Positions 52,201 through 64,000 of a DNA stretch of 64,000 bases are shown here, piece by piece (position 1 is the stretch's first letter; each line of letters begins with the position of its first letter). The stretch spans positions 3,308,501-3,372,500 of the forward strand of contig JAXRKN010000045.1 of assembly GCA_038502055.1 (NCBI GenBank), written 5' to 3'. This DNA comes from Tanytarsus gracilentus (Eukaryota; Arthropoda; Insecta; Diptera; Chironomidae). The notes under the pieces were generated by a model. That model did not search any database. It worked only from the letters and a program-made list of their open reading frames with translations, and had not been told where the DNA came from. Made by a program: the position numbers and the translations under genes.

Positions 52201-55200
52201 TCATGTGGTCATGACAGTAGGCAAGCTCATAAAAGTAAATCTAGGACATGTTGGCGTATGATGTAATGGAACAGTTTTCTATTTGCAAGGGGTAAGTTGG
52301 ATATTGACTTAATTAACAAACACGTCCCAACTTCCAAGCTATTATGCGTTAGATAGATCTAATGACACTTTCCGCCCTCTTGCTTGTTTTCTTCCCTTTT
52401 TATTACGAAAAGGAAACGTGATGTATTAGTGCGAGAGTTAAGTGTTCTTGGGAAAAGCAACATGAACTTGATTTTTCTTTTTGTGAATATTTTTAGCAGA
52501 AAAATTTATTTTTCATTTTTTGTGTTAATTTGAACTTTTAAAATAGATTTTAATTAACTTTTATAAAGAATCTATTACTAAAATTTCACAAACTTTTTAA
52601 TCAAAAAGCTAAAAATAATGCTCGAAGACTTGATGAAATCCTACACCAAATGAACATCGCTCAACTTCCCACTCGTAAAGTTCTTAATTTTTTAACTCCC
52701 CTTAAATTTAATAATGAGCATTAACATTTTGTCTCTCTTGTAATTTATGACGAAGAAGCTTTCAAAAATTGTCAAATATGATGAGATTTTGCTGTCTTGC
52801 TTATTAAGCAGCTCATTAACTTTTTTGCGTGTTTACATGAGTAAAGAGCACGAGCCAAAATTAGAGATATAATTGAGTGAACCTTGAACATTAATTTTTG
52901 TTTGCCAGCAGAGTGCGATATTAATAATGAGAAATCTCTTTTTGCGGTGTTGCATAAATTTTCCTGGAACTTTTCATTAACAGGCTCATTTATCTTTTTT
53001 TAGGAAGATGAAGCGAGTGAGATTGATACGTACGTGATAAAGAAAGGCCTTTTCGAAGTAAATTCAAAAATATATTTTTCACTCAGCACGATCGTTTACC
53101 CATAAAATAATTTAATGAAGGGCCAAGGTAATATTTTTATTCCTCATTTCCGACTCAATATTTTTAATAAACGCTAAAATTTTATTGTTCTGGAAGAAGT
53201 GGTAGACGCTTGAATTTTTTTATATCATGGAATTTATAGTGTCCATCTCTGGATTTTACATACCTACTTACCTAACAAAAATACTAAAATCCACCCACTT
53301 ATTCGCTTTTACAATTTCTTACGGAAGGTTTCGGTAAAAGTGAAATCAAAAAGAAAAAGGTAGAAACAAACCGCCAACAGGAAGTGCGTGTAACAGTGAC
53401 GACCAGGACGTAGAATTATTTGTAAGCCATAATGACGCTAAAACATAAAAGAAAAGTTTTTCTGCTTTCATTCAGTTAAAATAATTAAGTAAGTGATTTA
53501 AGATTGGCATTCTTATTTTTAAAACTGTTCAAAGAAATCTTTCAAGAAGGATTTTCAAAATATAAACATTAAATTTTTAGTGAGTTGTTATTCAAAAGCG
53601 AACATGAATAACACCACGAAGCAAAATAAAATGGAAGGAAAATTTTCTTCTACCACCATCACCTCCCCCTTCCTTTCTTGCCGCCACCATGGATAATACT
53701 AATGTTATATGAATAATACTAATGTTGTCGACTGAGAGAAAAAAAGTTTACTTTGTTAAAAAAAAATAAATTAATAAAAAAAGGTTTACTTTGATTACTA
53801 ATATTAATAATACCTGGACATTTTCAAACAGCGATGGGATAAAAAAGTGAGAGAGTAAACAAAAATGAAAATCAAATTAATTTGATTGAGATAGGGATTA
53901 AGTGGAAATATGTATGTGGATGTGGATTGGAAGGATTAATTTAAAACTTTTTTAGACGACAAAAACTGTATTTTACAAAATCCATGACGAACGGATGATG
54001 AACAAAGTGCGAATAAAAATTATGATTCACATTCACTGTTGCAATGCTTCTTATTACCATTACAATATCTTCATAGCAAGAGGCGTCACCAGCCAACATG
54101 AAGAAGTTTACACGGAAATTTTTTATACAGCACTTTGCTTTTACAGACACACACAGAAAATCGTAAATTTTTTTTGGAAGGAAATATGATCAACATAAAA
54201 ATGTGTATACTGAATAAGTTATATTTGCATATGAGATTATATAAAATTTCACTAAGCGTTGCACACTTTTGGGAAGGGGAGAAAAAAACAATAAATTTTT
54301 AGTTATGAGATTATTTAAGCCAGGGTAAATAAAATTATTTAACGACATTTTTTAAATCTTTGACAAATTTTTTTTATTAAATTAGCACAAAAATAAGGAA
54401 ATTATCAATTTAAGTCAAGAGCAAAGTACACGATAAAGTATTGTTTTCACAGAAAATGTAGTTTGCATGTAGAAAATATCATATACATTATGAAAACTAC
54501 AAATTAGACATGCACAAGCACTCCAATTTCCAAAAGGATCGTTAAATAATTGTTATTTTTCACATGATATTCCGAGGAAAAAGAAGAACAAGCTAAATTG
54601 CACACTCAAACCGAAAGAAACATATTTTTTCAATTTAAATGATTGAAGCATGAGGTCATAAATAATTTGAGTCGAAAGAATCTCTTTCTCGTTAATAAGG
54701 CACTCGTAAAAATTAAAATTATATGTGAAATGGCGGGTAGAATGTGTTCCAGACTTTTAGTGCACATTCTTGTGTGTTTATGCCAGAGCGATCTCAACAC
54801 ATAAACAAGTACTGTGTCGAGTAATTAAAAATCGAATTCAAGTAAACTGTAACGAGAGGAAAACATTAACATGAAACTACGACCATAAATTATTCTCCGC
54901 ATCTCCCTTTCGCCCAGCCGTTTGTGCATTCGAGCACAGAACAGATTTTTTCCACACTCAAGCCTTTATATAGAATCGTTCTCTGTTTGTAATTTATTGG
55001 TTTGAATGCAGAATGCGTAAAACTGAAAAAATTACATTTGAAAAAGTTCTGAATGCAAATGCGACAGGGTTTGATGTGTTAAAAATAATTTAAGTCTACA
55101 TATTTTTTTCGGGTTAGTTTTTTATTTTTACCTAAATTTCAATGAACCCTCTCATGAATATGAACAAAAATTATTTTCAGATATGCATATGGATTTAATT

Positions 55201-55429
55201 GTGCAAACAGCAACAACAGTAGCAGAGTGCAATATTTACTCTCATTATAATGGGACTCTCACACTCCACATTCAAATCCATATTGCTCTCGACTTTGTGT
55301 GGTTTTGACGTTTTGTTAGGCTGCATTTGAATTATTGATGCTAGCTTACAAGCAGAATGATGCAATTTGCAGATGCAGTCTGTGTATAAATAAAACTGAT
55401 TGTAAGATTTTTTAATGTGAACAAAGCAA
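43243..55429. other. AT-rich non-coding DNA, no gene seen
   Basis: A 12-kb interval with only chance-like short frames. A (CT)n microsatellite lies at about 43328-43347. A GC-richer patch at 49.49-49.67 kb has 60-codon frames open on both strands but no recognisable family. No RNA gene or further copy of the repeat families was recognised. Confidence 0.6.
43328..43347. repeat. (CT)n microsatellite
   Basis: Uninterrupted CT dinucleotides for about 20 bases. Confidence 0.9.
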
Positions 55430-56480
55430 TTAAAAAAATTTCATTGATTTAATTGATAACCTTGCAATTGACCTTTTTTGGATTTATTTTACACTAAAGT
55501 TCTCACAAAAAATTTATGTATGTCAGTGGGTTATCGGGAGTTTAATTTTTAAAAGGAAGTGAAAAAGGGAAATTTGCCTCTGGCTAGATTAAAGGTCTCT
55601 TTTTGATTTGGAATTGTGGGGTGAGAAATTTTTTGTAATCTAGAAGTTTCTTTTTCACGGTTACAAAAAAGCAGTTTTCTCAAAGAAGCAAAATATACAC
55701 TAACAATGGAAGCCCATTATAGGGCTATAAACGAGGATTTATTTGTCATTATTTTTATGTGATATCCACAAATATTTCAATGGTTGCTATATTTCGATAT
55801 GCGTTTCATCGAAAGACACATAAAAAATATTAAAAATCGATTTTAATTTAATTTTTATAACAATTGATTACCAATTAAAATAATCTCAATTTTTATTGCA
55901 AGTTTCACTTATTTGAAAGAATTTTTTTTTGCAAAATTCATTTCCGTTTTGCTCTAAAATTTTCATACTTCTTGACACATCATTTAAAAACTCAGAACAG
56001 TAAAAGAACATTCTGCAGAAAATTCTAAAAATAGCACTCGAATGCAAACTTTTCGCACTAATTTTTTGCATTCCCTTTTAATCCGCTTCTTTCATTTCAT
56101 TTCATGCCTTCTTCACTCAGAACGTAGAAGAATTTCATTTTCATTGCACATTCAGAATTCATTCTCGCCTCAAATATGTTTACATCGCATCGTATGCACT
56201 AAAGCATGCAGAATGTGTTCGAGATAGTTTCAAGGAAATTTTTCATCTTTTGAATAAATAAACAGAAACAGCGGTAAAAATAAAGGCACAATTCTGCTCC
56301 GTAGCTGCCATAAAATCTGAAAGCCGGGATGAACTTTAAAAACAACAGTTGAGTTCTCATATGCACATGCATTTCAGTATTTGAACTTCATTAAGTATTT
56401 CAACGAGTTGAGAGAAAAAAGTCGTGCAACAATTGCAATAACAAAAAATTCAGAATTTGTCGGAACATTAATAGGAAGAA
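55430..56480 (-). repeat. Dispersed duplicated segment, copy 2 (inverted partner at 22.4-23.3 kb)
   Basis: The reverse complement of this interval matches 22395-23290 in the same block order, with the best preserved part at 55671-55822. Spacers between blocks are longer here than in copy 1 (about 540 versus 400 bases between the two main blocks), so indels have accumulated. Single-base differences do not favour any reading frame, and in-frame stops appear in this copy, so a coding origin is unlikely. Confidence 0.8.
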
Positions 56481-57962
56481 AAATCAAACACGAATAGATT
56501 AAGTTTCAGCTAAAAATCAACAAAAGGATGAAAACTTAGTGATTTTTCCAATAACAAATTTTTAATGTGCTCAAATTAAATTATTTTTTTTACCAAAATA
56601 TTTTGTTAAAGTAAATCGCTCATTTTTGAACACGATTTTTAAATGGAACAAATCAACACGATTTTCAAATTACAAAAATAAAACTTTAAAATGCCGCTAG
56701 TTGGTTTTCGGTGTTTCAAATGATTTTACTGTGTTCGAGATACTTTTACAGCTCCTGCAATTGAATTGCATTTTTCTATCATTGCGTTCCTAAATTTTAA
56801 AACTTTTTCTCGAGTGGCATTGAAAATAAATTTTATGGCAGAGCGAAAAAAGTTTTGTGTATGTGAGCACATGCTGGAGTGGTGAAGAATAATTATGTTG
56901 TAAACATTTATTACTAAGTCTTGTGTATTTTTTGAATATAATGTGTCTTTTCTGTTCTGTTCAGGATGGAAATAAAAAACTTTTTTATTACTTTCCATTC
57001 TGCTTTACATTTTTTTCGAACTTTAATTTTATCTGAGAGGAAAAAAACGCAAATTTCATTGACTTCAATTGAGTGGAATTAATTTAATTAAAAATTATTT
57101 TCAGACACAATAAATTTAAATGAATATTAAAACTTGGTTCAAGCAAGTTCAATTTTAAATTTCATTTATTTGTTTCAATCAAAGTAGAATAAAATTAAAT
57201 ATTGAGAGAATTATTTTCATTCCCTTAAAATTTCCAAACAATAAAAAAAAGCCGCCATCGCATCGCCATCAAGAAAATAAAAATATAAGAATTAGGCAGT
57301 TGTAAAGTACTTCAACATTCCTGATGTCATAAAGTAATTTTTTTTTTCCAAAAATCGATATCAGTGCTGAGTATGTTCAACTGTTATCAGTTTGCTGTCA
57401 ATCCCAAAAAGTCAATATATTTTTATCTTTTTCTCAGAAAACTTTTTCCCCTCTACAAAGAATTCGACTCTGTTGAATATATTTACATTCTCAATCATAA
57501 TCTTTTGTTTGGCTTTTTTTTCTCCAGTTCCACTCGTAAAATTTCTATTATGCTCTGAAAATGTCATCGTATTTCTTTCCATGGATTGAAAGAACTTCTC
57601 AACCACTAGCTCAGATGAGACTTTTTTGTTGTCAACTCCTTTGAGTTTTATTTTCTTGAAAAAATCTTGTTGGTTTTGTAAAGTGCACTATAAAATATTT
57701 TGTAAAGTTTTTGGCTTCATTTAATAGAATTTTCTCAATAGCCATGAATGGCGGATTTATGAATAAAAGCTCTTAGAAAATCAAGTCTAAGTTTTAAAAA
57801 ATAAGAAATAAAATTTTAAAGCCACCGTAACCCAATGCTGAAGTTTGATTGCCTTAAACTTTTATGTGCACTTAATCGTCGCATGACAACCGGATGAGAG
57901 AATTCTCTGTGGTTAAATGCGCTTGGAAGAACTCAAAAGTTCAGTAAAATATTTTGCAACTA
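56481..57962. other. AT-rich non-coding DNA, no gene seen
   Basis: Short overlapping frames on both strands around 56726-56998 and 57364-57606, with no domain. Nothing else recognised. Confidence 0.6.
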
Positions 57963-58942
57963 TTGGGATATTAAGTTGAAATCCGTCGTTTCATCGAGAC
58001 AAGTTTCTTTTGTTTGGCTTTTTCGATAAAGATAAAATTTTGAAATAAAAAGCATTTAAAAAGGAAATAACATAGGAAGTTTTTAAAATATATTCAAACT
58101 TTCTAACATACGTGACAAAACCGCAATAGGTCCCCAAATATTAAGGAAATATGATAATTTTTTTACTAAAACTTTAAGTGGCTTTTTTGGAATGGACAAT
58201 TAATTATTAATTGACATCATTTTAAAAATTTTCCTGTCAGCAGTTTTTGCTCGACGTCACTTTTTACAGAGCCTTTAAGAAAAATCGCAGTTTTAGAAAA
58301 CTTAGTTTAATTAAGTAAGTTTAAGGCAAACTTCTAAAATTAAATATGAGGTATTATGTGAAAATAAATTAGCTATGAGATGGCATTATTGGTTTCTCAA
58401 AAACACGTAACTTTTTATTGACCCAACGTACAGACCCCAGGTCATATTCAAAAATTACGGTTTTGATAATGCCATCTTGTAGCTAATTTATTTTCACATA
58501 ATACCTCATATTTTGTTTTACACATTTGCCTTAAATTTATTTAATTAAACTAAGTTTTCTAAAACTGCGATTTTTCTTAAGGGCTCTGTAAAAAGTGACG
58601 TCGAGCAAAAACTGCTAACAGGAAATTTTTAAAATGATGTCAATTAATAGGTGAAAGTCATATTTATGTGATCAGAAGAAAAATTAAATTTTAAACTTTA
58701 TTGTCCATTCCAAAAAAGCCACTTAAATTTTTAGTAAAAAAATGATCATATTTCCTTAATATTTGGGGACCTATTGCGGTTTTGTCACGTATGTTAGAAA
58801 GTTTGAATATATTTTAAAAACTTCCTATGTTATTTCCTTTTTAAATGTTTTTTGTTTCAAAATTTTATCTTTATCGAAAAAGCCAAACCAAACAAAAGAA
58901 ACTTGTCTCGATGAAACGACGGATTTCAACTTAATATCCCAA
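57963..58942. mobile_element. Foldback / long-TIR MITE-like element
   Basis: Two long inverted arms (about 57963-58390 and 58466-58942) meet across a short unique spacer of about 75 bases. Each arm starts TTGGGATATTAAGTTG at its outer end and stays closely matched to its inner end (AAATTAGCTA...GATGGCATTA). The left arm lacks about 45 bases present in the right. The element is flanked by TA on both sides (57961-57962 and 58943-58944), which would fit the TA target duplication of Tc1/mariner-type elements but could be chance. No transposase ORF; the 84-codon frame at 58763-59017 is arm sequence. Transcripts across it would fold into a long double-stranded RNA. Confidence 0.85.
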
Positions 58943-58944
58943 TA

Positions 58945-61900
58945 TTTTTTCAATTTTGAGTTGAAAGATTTTTTCTTGCTTTATTTATTTCAACATTTCT
59001 CTCTTATTCCACATTGAGGAAAAATTCCATTTATGAGATTGAAGCAACTTTTTGATTCTTCAGATAGAGAAAGGCTGATAATGAAGCGTCAAGAGAAATC
59101 TTTTTGATGGGTAAAATAAAGTTTTAAAAATTTCATTTATAAAATGCTTTTAATTAGTTGAAAAAAAATTTAAATTTTTTATTTTGAGCCATGACTTCAA
59201 GTCAAAATCATCACAATTCAAATTTACATAAGAGCAAGTCAAAATCATCACAATTCAAATTTACATAAGAGCAAGTTAAAATTTTTGAATTAATGTGGCA
59301 AAATATTTCTACAAAATCCCTCATGAAAATGTTATTCTTTCATCATAATTTCATTCCTTTTACGCATGATTTTTGCGCAAATTCTTTTTCATACGTCAAA
59401 TCAATAAAAAGGAAATTTAAGAACGAAATTGCAAGTCAGTGTCATAAAATCTTCAAATTGATATTCGTTCGATTTTTTTCTTTTTATTCTAAGGCGTAAG
59501 CATTCAAATTTATGGCGCACAGCAATGATGACAGAAGAGAACTAACAGCAAAGAATTATGCTACGGAATGATCCATAAAGTCGGCAAAATTATTGCATTT
59601 TATTTGTGTTTCAAGTACAGTAGGAGAAAAGGTGAAATTGAAGTACCGAATACGATTGTTATGTGCATGTGTGTATTTTAAGGGTAGCAATAACATCATC
59701 AACGATAAACAGTCAAAAAAGGGGCAAACGCTTTCGAATTTTATTTGAGTTTATATAAAATTACAAAATTTTAGTAATAATCTGTGAGTGTCCCTTCCCG
59801 TTTTTATATTTTCAAAAAAGTTAATACATGCGGGCGGGACATAAACAAATAACAAATTTAGCAGTGCCAACATAACAACGCAGCAGTGGCACATGCATTG
59901 ATGGCGATAAAATTATTGATTGTGATCATCATGGTTTATAACTTTATATCCATTTAAACGCAAACGTAATCGATTTTCATTTTGGGTTTAGAACGAATTA
60001 TGACGCGCGACTGTGATAAAAATAATTTCCCACATGTAAAATCAATGATGGTGTTATTGGGTCACGCTGAGAGTCAGACAAGGCTAATTGGAGTAATAAG
60101 GGTGAGTGGTCGTGGCGTGGATCAAATCATAGGGTGTTATTGTTAATGAGCACATGATTGTGCTGAATAAAAAATATTTATCTAACATTTTCAAGTTGCT
60201 ACTCAACATTGAAACATTCCGTACTTGAATCAATATACACCCAATTCTACGTAGAAATTACTTCATATTCATTCATCTCCAAAAAAGGTTTCGCATTGCA
60301 AAAAGTTCAAGATCTGTTTGGTGAGAGCCTACACTCGAGAAATTTCTATACTTCTTAAACGAGTTTAATGGTCTCAAAAATTTCTTTTCTTTAAGCTGTT
60401 TTTTCCATTTTAGGATTTTGGTCGTGACTTTTTCAGAATTCTTTCATTCTCTTTAAAGTTCAAACTGTTTGTGAATTTCTTTCTTTCATGTCGGAGCTTG
60501 CAAGCTATAATCAAAAAAAGTTAAGAAGAGGAACAACAGAAATGCCAAAGCGCGGACCGGTTTTTTCGCAGAATCAATTTCTTGTTTGTTACACGCGTAA
60601 TTTTTATGTACTTCATACTTGATATCAAAATAATAATTCTTTTTTTTTCAGATTTCGATTTGAATGAGAATTTTTTTCAGTATTACTTTCACACCAAAAC
60701 TTTTATTGTCGTCAATTAGCAATCGCATGTTAAATGTGAATAGACCAAAAATTGTATAATTTAGAATAGTATTATGGCAATTTATGACATCACTAAGTTT
60801 ATAGTTCAAATTAGTGATGAAAACATTTGCATAAGTCGACAGAATTTTCCGATCTGTTGAACAAGCACAAAGTAAAAAGTCCTTGAAGAACATTAGTATA
60901 GATTTTCGTGCTGACGATTCAATCTTTCATTACACACCACTTCAATCTTCCCCTTGACCTTCAACATCAGCCATAAGAAACTTTTCTTCTCCTTCGAACA
61001 CGTTTAGACGGCCGACCGCAGTAATGAAATAAATTTGCTCGGGAGAGTGCTGCATGATAAAATTTATGATGAGGGAGAGAGAAAGCAAATAACATACTAA
61101 AAACTTTGTGTGTTAGTTGAACAACAACGACGCTAATAGTTTTTTTTTCGGCGTGCATCTGTGCATGTAGATGTGAAACAGTTTTTGCCTGCTATTATAT
61201 TTTTACTATATAAATACATAAAATGTTATTACTATTTCTCATGATATGAACTGCGAGTAAGTAAATAAGCGAACTTTATAATTGTACTCTCCGAATCGAG
61301 AGAGATTTTGGGAGTGATAACAGCAAGAAACAGCGCATTCAAGGTGCGGGGATAGAAAATTTTTACTTTGAGGGTATTGTGGGTGTTTGTTCGTTTAACA
61401 ATTTTGGTGAATGCTTTAAGTGAGGTCATGAAACCATTGAAAACCTTAAATTTACAAAATTATATGACATCATAGGATAAACATTTTAAAATTTACGTTT
61501 TTTAACAGTAAAATTTGAATTCATTCCAGCGATTTTTACTATTTTAATTCTCTTTTAGACACTAATTTAATTTTTTTCGTGCGCATCTCTCAATTTCATT
61601 TCCTTCCTTTCGTTAATGAACTGTGAAGTAATGAGTCTATTGGGCGCATATTGTTCATAGAGTCGAAAATTTCTCTTCTCTTCTTTGGCTTTAAAAATGT
61701 GTTTATTTCTGACGTGGAAGAAAATCGATACTTTCATTATATTCTCGTCGTGCACCGAAGATTAGTCACTCAATCGAGAAACAAAAGAATGGAAATTCAA
61801 TTCCGATGCACATTATGAGCTGCATTACACGTAAATAATGTTACGTGTCGTAAACATATTTTTAAAATGTGTTTTTTTATCAACGAGACGTCTCACTTTT

Positions 61901-63349
61901 TTTGTAAACAATTTCTGGTGCACACATGAGAGCCGGTTGTGTGTGAGTGCGACAATGGCATTGGAAATTTTTCTACTGTGGAAGTGAATGTTTAATCCGG
62001 ACTTTTAGCATGCAACAATAAAACATTGAGCACTCAGCATGTGTTTGCCTCATAAATCAATAGAAAAAGTCAAATATTTGACTGTGATCTTTTTTCATTG
62101 AACTCTAATTGCTCAATTAATTGATTGATTTGTTTTAATTAAGAGAGCAATTAATTCACGCGCTTTTAAATTAGCTTTTAATCCGAAGTCTTGTTATGAA
62201 AATGTTTTATGATTCTCATGAGAATAATTTTATTAAAAATAAAACATATAATTTTAAGGGATTCAAAATTAAGGTTCAAAAAAATGAAAAATGTAACTGA
62301 TTAAAAAAAATGGATTCATCATCTGAATATATCAACATGAAATTTTCTCGTTTTCCTTTTTCATCCCAAAAATTTCAATAAACATATTTTTCGACACGAT
62401 TGTACATGAAGAAGAATTTTTATTACCAAAAGAAAAACTCTACGACAAGAAAAATGTAAATTAAAATAATGTCATAAATTCCTTTTTGGCATTCGAAAAA
62501 AGAACAAAGAAATTTTTCAAATTTACAATACCACGTGTCTAGTGAGAGGAATAATGAGAAGATACAAAATCAAAATTTTTGCCAATTATTTTCTTTGATA
62601 AATTTGTCTTCAAGATAATATTTTTTTTATTTGATTTGCATACTTTGAAGACAATTTAGCTCAAGTTCGTTAATAAACAAACAACGCATGACGCCACTAA
62701 TGATAATAAAGAGATAAGACTTGAAAGTGAAAAGTACATTTGCACATTGTAACTAATGTGTCAATGGAATCATTAAGGTTCATTAACTTTTGTAAATTTT
62801 TTTAAATGATCTAAATTTTTTCTTAATCTAAGCTAAAAAGTTAGAATTCATGTCTCATAGACATATTTCTAACACTCGACTGCTCAAATTTTCTGTTCGT
62901 TAATAAAAATTTCAATATAAAAAGTAAAGCATGATTTTTTTTTGCATATTAGACGTTGAATTCAACTATACAATAAGACATGTCTGAAAATGAGATTTGA
63001 GTCGAAAAGTCTTATGATGCATGGTTTTAAACAATATAAAAAATATCACAATTTTTATTTTATTCATTTTTTAAATTTTTTGTGCGCTTTGGCAGTACTT
63101 AAAATTTAATTTTTAGCAATATTTTTTTTAATTGCATAAAAAAATCACAGAATTTTACACTGTTTTAAAATTTTTCTCTTAATTCCATTAATTCATTATC
63201 AATTAGAATTTCAAAGTAATGAAATATAAAATAAATTAAAATTTAACGAGTTTTATTAAAATAAAATTAGAAAATTTATTTGCTTAATTTTAAAAAAGAA
63301 GAACTTCTGGATTAAATATTGTAATTTAGATTTAAGTTTATATAAAACA
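58945..63349. other. AT-rich non-coding DNA, no gene seen
   Basis: Apart from the 37-bp direct repeat at 59201-59274, nothing recognisable: only chance-like short frames on both strands. Confidence 0.6.
59201..59274. repeat. 37-bp tandem duplication (2 copies)
   Basis: The unit beginning GTCAAAATCATCACAATTC at 59201 is repeated exactly from 59238, and a third partial start (GTTAAAAT) follows at 59275. Confidence 0.95.
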
Positions 63350-63356
63350 TATGCAC

Positions 63357-63541
63357 AGCTCGCTCCCATGGCTCATGAGTGTTAGCTCATGAGTCTCGTG
63401 TGTCGCCATCCTAGCCAGGGAAGCCTTCAGTTTAACTGTTGGTTAGTGCGTTGCCTTCAGTCCTAGAATGTCTTCTAGGATGTCGAAGGTACATTGCGTG
63501 TGCGTGCCCGAGTAGTGATTTATTGCTGGCGCTAGAGGCTC
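63357..63541 (+). repeat. GC-richer tRNA-like segment, possible SINE head
   Basis: Base composition changes abruptly from the AT-rich flank. GTTGGTTAGTGCG (about 63438-63450) resembles the D-arm / A-box region of tRNAs, and GAAGGTACATTGC (about 63485-63497) sits where a T-arm / B-box would be but is a poor match. Between them is a perfect 8-bp hairpin, TCCTAGAA-TGTC-TTCTAGGA (63461-63480), comparable to a long variable arm. A direct repeat GCTCATGAGT occurs upstream (63371 and 63385). An intact tRNA gene is unlikely; a tRNA-derived SINE fragment fits best, though another transposon piece is possible. Confidence 0.4.
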
Positions 63542-63556
63542 TAGAGATCCTTAAAT

Positions 63557-63627
63557 AACCGGTTTTAACGATTTCGGTTTAACCGGTTTTAAAAAGCTCA
63601 TAACCGGTTTTCACCGGTTAACCGGTT
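63557..63627. promoter_or_regulatory. Cluster of AACCGGTT palindromes in the hAT terminal region
   Basis: AACCGGTT at 63557, 63581, 63602 and 63620, plus CACCGGTT at 63612. In hAT elements short subterminal repeats bind the transposase. The same palindrome is also the known binding motif of the insect factor Grainyhead, so a host role is conceivable. Confidence 0.6.
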
Positions 63628-63747
63628 ATGAGTTTTTATCTAAATTTCTGAGAAAAAAACGGATTTTTTTAAAAAAAAACAACAAATTTTAAATAAAGGA
63701 AAATTTAATTTAATAACTTAAAAAACTTAAAAACTAAATAACAAAGA

Positions 63748-63900
63748 TTAATTTAACTTATTTCTAAAATAACACTTCAGAAAAGCAATTGCATTGATGT
63801 TCTCATCTCCAAGTCTATTGAAAAGCTTGCTGACTAGATGATTTGCTTCCGAAAAACGACGTTCTGCTACGACAAAAAATATTAAAAAACTACTATATTT
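63748..63900 (-). pseudogene. hAT transposase, C-terminal dimerisation region fragment
   Basis: On the minus strand an open stretch of 50 codons runs from just after a TGA (63901-63903) to TAA (63748-63750). Its last 41 codons read VVAERRFSEANHLVSKLFNR, then LGDENINAIAFLK and a basic tail. The order ERRFS, N, short basic/hydrophobic stretch, NRL, EN(I/V), (A/L)FL(K) is the signature of the hAT C-terminal dimerisation (hATC) domain that ends these transposases. The rest of the protein is not readable: the frame is stopped upstream and the window ends 100 bases further on. A GTAAAT...GTCGTAG pair just upstream could mark a tiny intron, but the joined frame has a stop soon after. I take it as a decayed copy, possibly one exon of an intact gene. 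Confidence 0.7.
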
Positions 63901-64000
63901 TCACAATATTTACCGTAACACTTTTTGTCTCGCGTTGTCGAAAATTCAATATTCACTTCACTTTTTTAATAAAATAAATCACTTTAAACTGAATTGTGAT

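Larger units (their letters stand above)
63542..64000 (-). mobile_element. hAT DNA transposon, 3' end (continues past window)
   Basis: The C-terminal transposase fragment (separate entry) reads leftwards. To its left is a terminal region with four AACCGGTT and one CACCGGTT motifs (63557-63627). A TAGAGATCC start at 63542 has the TAGAG form common at hAT termini and is my proposed end. The opposite end and the 8-bp target duplication lie outside the window, so completeness cannot be judged. Confidence 0.6.

Noticed and set aside
57412..57606. Three overlapping 64-65 codon frames on both strands
   Set aside because: Chance frames in AT-rich DNA; no domain or conserved context.
58763..59017. 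84-codon + frame
   Set aside because: Its first two thirds lie in the right arm of the foldback element and the rest in its flank; there is no domain.

Overview
This is a strongly AT-rich, gene-poor stretch of eukaryotic nuclear DNA. The one confident protein-coding gene is a kekkon-family receptor with a 133-bp GT-AG intron. That gene type, the long non-coding flanks and the transposon remnants together suggest a holometabolous insect, most likely a fly or midge (Diptera). Species cannot be read from the window. No bacterial operons, CRISPR arrays, rRNA genes or intact tRNA genes were seen.

Layout. 1-38 kb: mostly unique AT-rich DNA, probably upstream intergenic sequence or a long 5' intron. 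It is interrupted by copies of a repeat family (family 1) at 6.05-6.88, 20.32-21.13 and 27.99-30.10 kb; the last is two copies head-to-tail. Each copy has a conserved left end, a core of 120-bp tandem units, a conserved right body with an 8-bp microsatellite, and a terminal hairpin. 38.6-41.3 kb: the kekkon-like gene on the + strand, in two coding exons, encoding a 775-residue membrane protein with leucine-rich repeats and one Ig domain. It best resembles Drosophila kek5. 42.4-43.2 kb: a second repeat element with 11-bp subterminal inverted repeats, a 3' hairpin, a 17-bp minisatellite and a module shared with family 1. 43.2-57.9 kb: AT-rich unique sequence. 57.96-58.94 kb: a long foldback element. 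63.35-64.0 kb: a GC-richer tRNA-like (SINE-like) segment, then the end of a hAT DNA transposon with the C-terminal part of its transposase on the minus strand.

The most unusual structure is a pair of related segments of about 0.9-1.0 kb, at 22.4-23.3 kb and 55.4-56.5 kb. They lie in opposite orientation, stay colinear over several blocks, and have their midpoint at about 39.4 kb, inside the kek gene. They could be old transposon copies or duplicated non-coding (perhaps regulatory) DNA. Also notable are the upstream ORFs in the kek leader, the last of which ends overlapping the main start codon, and repeat elements built like non-autonomous rolling-circle (Helitron-like) transposons.

Only the kek gene, the repeats and the hAT fragment are firmly supported. 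The candidate promoter (12.6 kb), candidate exon or small ORF (31.9-32.2 kb) and 5' leader boundary are inferences from motifs.
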